Positions 39,800-50,800 of a DNA stretch of 64,000 bases are shown in pieces. The stretch is from Phoebastria nigripes (Eukaryota; Chordata; Aves; Procellariiformes; Diomedeidae): assembly GCA_035582835.1 (NCBI GenBank), contig JAYKAV010002442.1, forward strand, positions 451,396 to 515,395. The letters are read 5' to 3'. Within the stretch, counting starts at the first letter, position 1. Each line of letters opens with the position of its first letter. Below the pieces are notes generated by a model. That model saw only the letters and a program-made list of their open reading frames with translations. It ran no database searches and was not told where the DNA came from. Position numbers and translations under genes: made by a program.

Positions 39800-42700
39800 T
39801 TCGCTGCGTTGCCTTGCCATTTCCTAGCAGAAACCACCTCTTGCTTTTGCTGCTCAGCTGTGAAAGAGCCTGTACCCCTCCGCCCATTGCCGAAGCACAG
39901 TCACATTGGTGTTTGTAGCCAACTTGCTCTTAAAGCAGAGCTGCGAGAGGTCAGAGGAGGAATTAATTTCAAAGGTGACAACAAATTGTTAGGAATGTCC
40001 TTCCCCTCGTTATTTTAGCTTTTGTTTTTTTCTTGCAGGGGCTTGCCCCAAAAGTCAGGACTGTTAGAGAGAGGCAGCTTCAGCAGGCACCGCCGACCCC
40101 ACGCATGGAGAGCCGGATGGCCACAGCAGCAGCGTTCCAGATGGGGCTACCCCGTCCCTGGGGTCACACATCCGGGGGACGCTGCACAGGGCAAAGCTCA
40201 GCGGTTTGCAACAGCGCAGGCAGCGTGGACGGGGCAGGTTGTAGATCCACAAAAGCAAAGTGGTTGAGACGTAAAAAAGACCTTAAAACGCACGTTGTGC
40301 CAGTGCCTGCCCTACCTGCAGAAAATAAATCAGCAATTNGAATAGACCGGCAAGTCACAGGACACAGTAGCTCCTTGGAGCAGAAAGATAACCAAGATCC
40401 CAGGGGAGAAAGCATCAAACTGCCAGCTGCGCTGAAGTGGGGAGGTGAGAAAGAGAAGAGGAAAGCTCAGCCCTGGCCTGCCAAAAGGTGAAGAACATCC
40501 TCAAGGATGCTTCTGTCTCAGGGGAAAATGCAGCTGGGCTCAGTGCCTGCAGGAGGGGATGCCGCAGGATTTCCTGGCGGGAAGAGAGGACATTGTTTGC
40601 TCTGCGGTGCCTGGCCCTGGCTGGAGACACGGCTCTCGGTGCTGAGCATGTTCGTCTGCTGGCCCTGGGCGGGCTGTGGCGGTTCTGCCCAGGGAGCAGG
40701 GGAGGACTGGGCCCATGCGGCAAAGAGCCAGATGGGAGGGGAGCAGGCAATAGCACACAGGGGGTGACAGAGGTGACAGCCGGGGGAATCCACCTCTGGC
40801 CTTGCTTTGTGAGACAGAAGACTGATATCTCTGTATTAAACCAGACACATGACAAAAGCACTGGTGATGTCTGGGGTGCTGGTTGCCTGCTCCATCGGCT
40901 GCCAACGCCTCCACCACCTGGGGCCGTTGCCCTGGCGCCAAGCCAGCCTGATGGCTCCAGGTATTGCCCTCGCACTGGGAAGATGGGTGCCACAGAGGGA
41001 TGGCCAGGCAGGTTGGTGGCCTCAGCCCTGCAGGGATGCACGGTGCCATGGGAAGCCGGGCAGGGCGCAGGCAGAGCAGTCGCAGTTCCCTGGAGTGGCT
41101 CCGTGGGCTGGGTGGCTTTGCTCTCGCCTAGGGCAAGGGCTGCCCCTGGAGGTGGCGCATCCCCGGAGCTGCACCCCAGCACCCTGTACCCACCCTGTGC
41201 CCCAGCTCGCTGGCAGGGCAGAGGCGCTGCCTGGGATTCCCCGACTGGGCAGAGCCACTTGTTTACTCCCTACCACAAAAGCAGTGAGAGGACCTCAGCG
41301 TTATCTACACCCCCGGCATCCTGTTTGGCGAACCCTTATCTGTGCCACGCACGTGTTGCTGCTGCCAGGTGCCAGGGAGCTGGCAGGCAGCACGGGCAGG
41401 GGTACCCGGCTGGCAGCGGTGCCCAGTGAAAAGGCTCTCCATCACCAGCGAGGCAGAAAGCTGTCCTGCAGCTGAGATCAAAGAAATGACTCTGAGAGGA
41501 ACCCTGTGGGGTGGGTGGGAGTGATTTGCCCAAAACTACCCCTGCACCCTGCAGCCGGGGCTGCCCCAGCACTGCGGGTTCCCTGCGCGTGGGGGGCGCA
41601 GGGTGCCATGGCCCGTGAGCTGTCTTGGAAGCATCCCTGTCCTTCTGGCCCTGGCTAATCCTTGCAACCATCTCACCCCCTCCAAGCCAGGGCACACTCG
41701 GATAACACATGTTCCTGTGGCCAAACACTTTCAAATTGTGAGAAAGATTTTATCGGGTGCTGCTTTCCTCCAGGGCCATCAGAGGAGGGTCCGGCTGCCC
41801 AGGCTGCAGGCCAGGCATCGTGCTGGGAGACATGTCCAAAGGCACCTTGCAGCTCAGGGACACCCTTTGGGTCAAACACCCCCTGGGGACCTGTGGTGGG
41901 GGGGAGCCATCGCCTGCCTGTGCTCAGGAGGTGCCTCCAATGCCTCTGCTCGCCAGGGCATTGCAGGACCTGGGGAGAGCTGCCCCAGTCCCCAGGGTGG
42001 AGCCGGGGGGTGGCGGGAGCGGGGCTGCACCCCAGAAGGGTGTGGGTCCTCACCGTCACCACGCCACGCTCCTGCAGGGGTGCCGCCGGGTGCCTCCTTG
42101 CTCCAGTGGGCTGCTGAGCCCTCCCTGGCGGCGGGGGTGAGGGGGGCTCCCCAGGAAGGTGCCTGCTGTATCATCGGTGGCAGCCGAGCCAGGCGGGCTG
42201 TGTCAGGGTGACTCGGTTCCTCTGCGGTTTGCCAGGGGACATTGCACAAGGAGGGGAACAGGCTGTGCTGCCATGGGGTGGGAGCCTCTGCCGAAAACAA
42301 CACAAGTGTGCCTCTGCACATGGGGGGATGCAGTGTGGTGGTGATGGGGGTGCCCCTTGCACCTCCTGCCCCCAGGGTCTCGCTCCACCAGGTCCTGAGC
42401 ACTCCCTGGGGACACAGTATGGGGCACAGTCTGGTCTTGGCCCTGGGGCGATGGTAACTCTCTGCAGAGGCTAAGCCCTGGGGCATCTGCCCACCTCTGC
42501 CAGCGCCCGCCTCTCCATGCAGCACATACAGCCCCTGGCACTGTGGGTCCCATCCACACCTGGGCACTCCCAGAGCCGTTGGGATACTCGTGCAGGCATC
42601 GCACCCTGCACTGTGCATGAAACCCTGCCTGCGGCATGGCCAAGCACGCCGAGAGGGAGCAGAGCATCAGCCTGGGCGGGCAGTGACAGCTGCAGCGGCT

Positions 42701-44870
42701 GAGCTGCTTCCCCCCGGCAAGCCCTGCGGTCGCAGCCTGCAGGTGGGTTGCCCAACCCCGCTGGCTGCACAGCACCCTCGGCAGTGGTTTGGAGGTGGGA
42801 GTTGGGCACCCGTGCCCCTTCCCCACAGATACAGCCCATGGCAGGCCTCTCAGGAGAGAGCATCGCCTCCGTCTGTGGCTCAGGATCGGGGCACAGCAAA
42901 GGAGGCACATTTCCATTCCAGATCCCTGCAGGGCCCAGAGGGACGGTGAGGAGGTGATATGGGAAAGTGCCTTTGTACCTGCTCCCTTGAGCCCCTGCTG
43001 AGCGAAGCCCTGGCTCGCAGCTTGCGCTGTGCCCTTGGAGGGGCAGCCGGAGGGACAGGATGCACCATCCTGCTGCCTGGGAAATCCCTGCGCTGCTCAG
43101 CCCGTAAGGCAGGGATGGGCCCTTCCTTGGTAAGCGGGGCAGCAGGAACCCAGTGGGGAGCATGTGCCCTGCAGCATCCTGAATCCTTCCCAGGGAACCA
43201 GCCTTGGAAACCACCCAAGATGTGAAAGGGCTCCTGGCGATTAGCCAGTTCCCAGCAGAGCTGCAGAGCTGATTTGGGTCTTCTCTCCCTCCCAGCATGT
43301 GTACCTTTTCCCACTACCTGCAAAGCAACCCTCGGTACCTGTCCTGCCATGGAGGCTGGGCCCAGGTACCTGTGAGCAGGGGGATACCTGCCCCCCCAAA
43401 CAGCTTTGAATTTGGCCACATTCTGCCCTTTGCAGCAGCAGGGTCTGGGTCTCAGCAACCTTGCTTCTGTTTTTAAAAGAATACCAGAAACTGTTTTTAG
43501 TTATGAAAATAGAGGTGGGAGTATTTTTTTTCTAGGGCTCTGACCTACCGTGTCGGGTTTCAGCAGAAGTGAAACTGGCAGGGGCACAGCCTGCTCCCCC
43601 CTCCCAGCGGGTCTCCCACCAGTGGGAGAGGCAGCTCCCACCCTGCCCGGGTGACCCTCAGCATTTGGAGATGCTCTCCTGCCCCAGCAGCCTCTCTGCC
43701 TGCCCAGCTGCTTCTTCCCTTGCCATAATTGCGCACCCCTTGCACATGAGCTGCTAGAAAGCGAGCGCTCCTGAATTACTGGACATACAGGCTCATCCTC
43801 AGCAATTCCATAAAAATAGACAATTGCAGTAAAACATTTTGCAAGGAAGATACCCAGAGACAGGAACCGAGTTTCATTTACATTGGCCAAGTATAAAGTC
43901 ATTGTAGTGGGTTACGGCTTTTGTGGGATGGGTTCCTGCTTTTGTCTAGCATGAGTCGCTGGAGCAGCATCAGTTTCTCTGGAACTGGAAAATGCATGTG
44001 ACCTGCATGACTCTCGCTTTGGCTTTAGCTGGAAGTGAGCAGAGTAATTCCTGCAGAAAACCCTGCCAAGGAAATTTTACTTAGAACGGGGTAAGGAAAG
44101 ATGATGATTCAAGAATGATCCAAGGGGAGGTGGACACAATGAGGCGTGTTCCTGAAGCATTGGTGGAAGTTCATAAAGGATTTTAACAACTCAGGGGAAG
44201 TTCCTCTGGCATGTTCTTGGACCTTTCTCATAAAGACTTAAAGGCAAAGACAGGAAAATACGTTGTGTAAGTAACTGTTTATAAACGGTATATGAAGATT
44301 CACAGCCAGAGCAAAAAGCCTGCAAGCGAGGAGAGCATCCGGCACAGGAGCCGGGAGGCTGCGAGCCACGCTCCTGCTCAGCCCAAGCGGGAGCTCATCA
44401 CACCTCATCCCTCCTCCATCCTCTGACCACCAGCGTGGGCACTGCAACATGGACATGGTGGGTCGGAGAGGTCTCGGTGCCCTGGGCACCATGGGCTGGG
44501 GCTGGACCCCTCCTGGGGGGCCCTTCTCCACCTCCTAGGGGGCTCGGGCAAGCCCGGCTCATTGCGGGTTGGCTCCTGTGGCAGCATGGGGATGCACCCA
44601 GCTCCCGTGCCATGGGGAAGGTACTGAGCTGAGTCCAGCCAGGGGCGTGGACCAGGCTGGGAGCGGGGTCTCTGGGGGTGGGAGAGCCCCGCGGTGGGGG
44701 AGGCGGGGGCACGGGGCAGGATGTGGGCTGGCAGCAGGGATGGGGCAGGAGGGGAAGAGGCCAAGGGCAGGGACCGATGCTCTGCGCGCTCGGAGGAAGT
44801 GTGAGCACCGCTGCCTGCCAAGGGCCAGAAGCTCCTGGCGCTGCCGGCAGCTGCGCAAGGTGCGTCTGCA
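39800..44870. other. Non-coding region between PI-PLC gene and SELP
   Basis: No domain, credible exon chain or known repeat was recognised in about 5 kb. GC content is high, so long frames occur by chance on both strands. An AT-richer, CpG-poor patch at 43770-43920 and another at 44030-44300 differ from the rest. The 3' part presumably holds the SELP promoter, but no clear TATA box was found close to the proposed first exon. Confidence 0.45.
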
Positions 44871-44878
44871 GCGCCAAC

Positions 44879-47800
44879 ATGGTAGGTCCCGCTCCTTTCC
44901 TTGGGGATGAGTCGGGGTCTGCCTGGAAAAGGGGATTAGGGGAGGGCAGGGCTGCAGGCAGGTGCTGCCAGGAACCAGTGCCACTGCCGGGCACCCACAG
45001 GACGAACCCAGGCTGCCCCGGAGAGACCCTGCCCTGGAGAGACCCTGTCCCGGGCAGTGAGGCTGTGCCAGGCACACAGGGCAGTGCCGCTGCAGAGGCA
45101 GATGCCAGCCCTGGGTGGGTGGGGAGGGGTGGGGGGCACGGGGCATGCCCTGGACTTAGGGGCTCCCCAGAGTGAACTGCACTGCTGGCATGGCCTCTCC
45201 CACTGCCCAGCTGTGCTGCAGGCACAGCCCCCCAAAGTGCCTCGTTAGAGGGGCCCTTTCTGCAGCAGAGCTGTATCTGGCTGGCGGCACCATGTGTGCC
45301 TGCATGCAAGCTGGCACAAGCAATGTGCCCTTGTGGCTACCAGGACTGCCTGGCAGTGATGTGGGTGCACGGCGGGGTGCGTGAGCCCCCATGGGACGTG
45401 CATGCTCACGCCTCCCTCCCTGGCACGCAGGGCACTGCTGCGGGACTGCGGTCTGCTGGGAGGACATGGGCTCTGGGCTCTCGTGGCATCTGCTACCTGG
45501 GCATCGCTGCCATCGCATGGGGTAAGCTGCCCGCCACCTGCTCGGTAAGCCCAGCGTGACCCTGCTGCCGAGGAGCCTGCAGGTCCGGGTGTCCTGGTTT
45601 CAGCTGGGATAGAGTTAATTTTTTTTAACCACGTTTTAAACCACGACACCAGGAAACTGGAAAAGGGCAGCAATGTTATTTTGGGGGGGTCATCAGTCAC
45701 ACCCCCCATGGCTGCCAGCCCAAGGGCTGGATCCTTCTGGGTTGGGAGGGGGCTGCGTCTGCCCAGGCCAGCTCCCTCCAGCCAGACCTGTCGCAGGACC
45801 GTGCTCCCCCCAGAAGGGCCAGGCCACATGTGGGGTCCCCACAGGGTTCCCCAAATGCAGCACGGCAGCCAGTGCATTGTACCATGAACTGGAGAAAGGC
45901 AGCAGCAGCTCTACCCCCTGCCTACTCCCATGCCCATGCTGTGGAGCTGGGCATGGACGTAGCCACAGGACCCACAGGTACGAGGGTTGGGAGCACAGCT
46001 GGGGCAGCACCACGCAGAGTTAAAGCTGCTAATTGACATCAGGAGAAGAAATCAGAGTAGAAACTAATTTGGTTTTGCTGCCTGTAGGATATTTCCTTCA
46101 CATGTTGGCATTGCACAGAGCAAAACCTGCCAGTGCCTGCTCTGTCCCTAGAGCTCCTCCATGAGCTGGGTTATCTTCCAAAGGTCCTTTCGTGATTGAG
46201 CTAAGGAACAGAGGCAAGTGCAGAAATGTCAGGAGGAGGCTGAGATTTAGCTCTGAGGGGAAAACAAAAATGCTAAAGGCACCCCGAGTGTGGCGAGTGC
46301 TGAGCACCACCCTGGGGAGAGGCATTGGGGGCTGCCAGGGGATCTGAGGGATCGAAACGCAGGCAAACAGCACCCACCTGGGGGTTCAGCTCCAAGTGGG
46401 GCAGGGAGAGGTAACATAAGGCTGAGGGGAAGGAGTGGGGATGAGCTGTGCAACAGAGAGGATGTTACTGGTGGAGCTAGAGGAAAGAGGCAGGAGAGCA
46501 TGTGGAGGATGGGCATGTAGCAGATGGGCTCCCTTGGTCCTTCTTGGTTTGGGGATGGGGTGTGCGAGGGTAGCAGGGCGGCTGCCCTGAGCCGTGCTGG
46601 GGAGGTAATGAGGGCCAGGAGGCAGGTGGTGGGAGCTGAGGATGGGGCAGACTCCCAGGAGGTGCCCTGAGCTTCTGTCCTGCAGCCCCAAACTCCCAAG
46701 GGGTGAAGAGGAGGGCTGTTGTTGAAGGCCACATTTTCGTCAGCTTCAGTTTTGTTGAACAAAGCGGATAGTTTGCTCTTTCACAAGGAAAAACAGACAA
46801 ATTATGGGAATTTTGCTTAGAAAAATGCATAATTATTAACCAAACTAGAGCCCTAATTAGACTTGGGAAGCCCTAGATTTGCATCTAATCTGCAATGCCC
46901 AGACCTTTGCCTGCGTGACCACAGTGTGATATGCTCTCCTGAGACACAGGGTACCCCAGGCCAGTTGTTTGGAACAAACTTTGATCCCCATCTTACTTTC
47001 TGCAGAGTTGGAGATATGATTCCTGTATCATCTTCTGCAGTTGTGGAGATACCTGCTCCTGGGGAGGAGGGAGGAAGCTTTTTTTTGTGGCTAAAACGCT
47101 TTGATTGCATCAAGTTGTGGTGTGAAATGCTGTAAATACGAGCAGGGTTTCAGCAAAGGCCTTCAACTTCTGGGTGTGGGTTCCAGTTAATCTCAGGCTT
47201 TGCCCTGCCTGGTGGGCATGACCAGGATGTGAACTTGACTTTTGCAAGATGTTGTTTTGCAATACTGAGTTTTACAAGACTCTTCAGACCACCTCTGGCT
47301 CAGATGAGCAGCTTGGGATCCAAATGCTTTTGGGGGTGAGGGCATGCTCGTTGCTCTGCCTTGCTCCAAGCTGACTCTCATGTAGAAGTGTAAAGCAAGA
47401 AAATCGAAGTGGTACACTTCTGCGCTCGAGGAAGGAACCGTGTTTAAGGAACCATCTCCATGTTGGGTTTTCCCCTCTTTGTGAGCAGGGGAGCGGGGCT
47501 GTGGGGCTGGGCTTTCACCCCTTGTGCCGGAGGAGGGGTTGGCATCACTGCTTGGGGCTCTTCTCCCACCTGCGCTCNGCCCACCCCATCCCCTGCTGCC
47601 CTCTGTCTCAGTCTTCACCCCCTCTCCCCCACCCTCCTCATCCCTGTGCCGTCCCCCTCTCTCCCGCCTCAGCTCCTTCTGCCATGCCTGATCCACCCAC
47701 CTCTCCGTGTACTCTTAGAGCCCCATTCTCACCCACGCTTGTCCCTTTGTCCCGCCCCCTCACCCAGCTGGTTGCTGGCACCTCTTGGCCCTGATGCCAG

Positions 47801-50800
47801 CCCTAGCTCACCCTCATGTCCCAAGGGACCCCATTCCCAACCTGGCTCCCATCCTTTCTGCGTCGATCCCGGACCTCATCCTCTCTCGCAGGCGCAGTGA
47901 CATGGGTGGAGGTGGGTGCCTGGACGTACCACTACAGTGACCAAGGGAACTACATGTGGGAGCAGGCCAGGAACTACTGCCAGACCTTCTTCACCGACCT
48001 GGTGGCGATCCAGAACAAACAGGAGATTGAGTACCTCAACAAGAGCCTGCCCTTCCATGGGCGCTACTACTGGATCGGCATCCGCAAGCTGGGTGGCACC
48101 TGGACCTGGGTGGGCACCAGGAAGGCACTGACAAAGGAGGCAGAGAACTGGGCAGCCGGGGAGCCCAACAACCGCCGCTCCAACCAGGACTGCGTGGAGA
48201 TCTACATCAAGCGGCAGCAGGAGTCGGGCAAGTGGAACGACGAGCCCTGCAACCGGAGAAAAAAGGCGCTGTGCTACCAGGGTGAGCGGGGGGACTGCAG
48301 CACAGACCCGGGTCAGGTGGGGTGGGGACCTCGGCAGGGTGGCCAGTGGCTCCTGATGACCATCCTCTGTGTGCGCAGCCTCCTGCCAGCCCTTCCCGTG
48401 CAGCCAGCGTGGCGAGTGCGTGGAGACCATCGGGAGCTACCGCTGCGAGTGCTACCCCGGCTTCCACGGCCCTGAGTGCGAGGACGGTGAGCCATCCATC
48501 CCCATCCCTCCCTCCCTGCTGGAGAGCCTGAGCCCCGGCAGCAAAGCGGGCAAGTTCGTTATGCTCCTAACGGGCTGGTGGCACTGTGTCTCTCCCAGTT
48601 GTGCAGTGCGCTGAGCTCGAGCCCAAGGGAGCGCACATGAACTGCAGCCATCCCTTTGGAGACTTCAGCTACAACTCCACCTGCGCGTTCGAGTGCCAGG
48701 AGGGGTTCGAGCGGCGAGGGGCAGGCACGCTGCGGTGCCTGCCTTCCCAGCAGTGGTCAACAGAGACCCCCACCTGCACAGGTAGGGTCTGCCCGGGGGG
48801 TGTCAGGGATGCGGCACTGATGCTTTGGGGGGCCAGCTCTGCATGCCCAAGATTGCTCAGGCAAGCAATGGGCTGGGCTTGCTGTGCCCCTGCCCTTTGG
48901 GGAAGCAGCTCCCAGTGCTGCACGCAGGGAGCGGTTCCCTGATGAGGCTGCGATGGGCAGAGCGGCTGTGAGCTCTGGATAAGCCCCTGCTCTCCCCAGC
49001 TGTCCCTGTGCTCTTGCTCCCTGTCCTGAATCACACCCAGGTGCCAGCACCTTGCATGCACCGTGCACGGGGTCAGGACGGTGTCTTGGCACCTCCATCA
49101 CCCTGGTGGCACCATCTGCTCCTCTCTAAGCCCACCCTGATCCACCTTGGGAGGGTGCTCAGCATCTCAGGGGTCCTCAGAGAAGAGCAAAGGGGGGCTG
49201 CCATCCTGCAGCCAGGGGAAGGGTGTATCCTGGCAGGGCTGGGCCACCGCAAGTGGGGCAAGGACCGATGAGATGAGGTTAGATATAAGCTGGGAGGGAC
49301 AGAGCGGGGCAGGAAGCCACAAAGGAGAGAAAGCTACGGTACGTTACACTGCAGGGGCAGGGAAAGTCTTCCCGTTGGCGGCTCAAGGGTTTGCAGCCAG
49401 GCGCTGGGCGCCCCAGAGAGGTGCTAGGCCTTTCTGGGGGAGGGGGGGGGGGGGGTGAGAACCCTGCTCCACCTTCCCTGTGCCGCTGCACGGTGGATCT
49501 GCAGCCTCGCACAAGGGTGGGATGAGTCAAAGACTGGAGCAGACACAGGACACAACTGGGGACCCTCTGTATTGGGAGACCCAGCAGGAGGGGTCAGGGG
49601 GTGGGCAGGGTCTCTGTATATATATTTTAAAAAAAAAAAAGAAAAGCCTGCCTTAAAGTTAGTGCTGCTGATGACACCTGTGCTGGGTGGGCCAGTGGTC
49701 CGACCCAGGACTTGTTTTAGGCAGCTGAGAACAGCAAAGCTTTCTGCAGTTAAGGGGAATGGGCACGGAGATGTGATGTGACTGTCCCGTGGCCAGCGGT
49801 GGCAGGGTCAGGAGCTGGCTCCCAATTTTGTGGAAGTCCCCCCAGGCAAGCTGGGCTGAGCCTGCCTGCTCCAGGCTTTTCAAGTTCCCAAAGGCTTGCT
49901 TTCCCAGCTCATTGTTTTTTCCTGCTGGCTGTACGTATGATTGATTTTTCTTTTTGCAAAGAATCAGATGAGTCAGTCGGTCGCCCTTGCTGATAACAAA
50001 GCTGCGTTAGCAAGCATTGCCAGTTGGGTTTACTCCAAAAACGAGCAGAGGCTCCTGCTGTGGTGAGGCTGACGGTGCTGTGGGCACCGCAAGGGACGAG
50101 GCTGCCGGCCCTGCCCTCACGCGCCCTCCCCTGTGTCAGCCTGCAGCCGTCGCGTGCCCCCAGCTGGCTGCCCCCAAAAGGGGCCGGGTCGATTGCTCCC
50201 ACCCGCATGGCGCGTTCGCCTTCAACTCCACGTGTGCCTTCTCCTGCCAGGAGGGGTTTGAGCCGATGGGAGCGCGGAGGCTGCGGTGCACGGCCGGTGG
50301 GGTCTAGACGGGGGCCCCCCCGCACTGCGAAGGTAGAGCCCAGGCTGCCTTCTGGGGGGTGCCTCAGCGCTGGGTTTTGGGGCCCCGATAGACAGCTCTG
50401 GGGATTCCGTGGGAAACCAGGCTTGCCTGTAAAATAGCTGTGAAAGGAAAAGTCTACCAAGGAAAGTGTTTGGTGTCAGTCTGAAAGCAGAAGGTGCAGG
50501 GAATGGGGTCTGTCTCACCCGGGCTGGGTGCTGGTGGTGTTTGATGTCCTCCTGGCACTAACCTGCAGTGGTCCTGCAGGCAGCGGAGCCGCTCGCCCCA
50601 GTAAATGCTGGGTGCTGTCCCAGCACGCAGCAAAGCACCCCCCAGGCACAGCCTGGGGAGGCTGGCATGCAACCCCTATAGCTATTTCAGTCAGCCCCTC
50701 CTGGTCCCCTACAGCCTCACAGCCATCTGGGTGTCCTTCCCCCAGCTGCTGTGACATGGATGGAGGCAGGTCTCTGCTCCCCTCCAGGGAGGGAGGCAAG

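Noticed and set aside
43501..43902. Minus-strand frame with a hydrophobic stretch (LGIFLAKCFTAIVYFYGIA)
   Set aside because: There is no acceptor/donor pair, the second half is low complexity, and no family is recognised. It is too weak to call.
49442..49455. G(14) run in a SELP intron
   Set aside because: It is a common homopolymer in GC-rich avian introns and may also be miscalled. No G-quadruplex claim can be supported from it alone.
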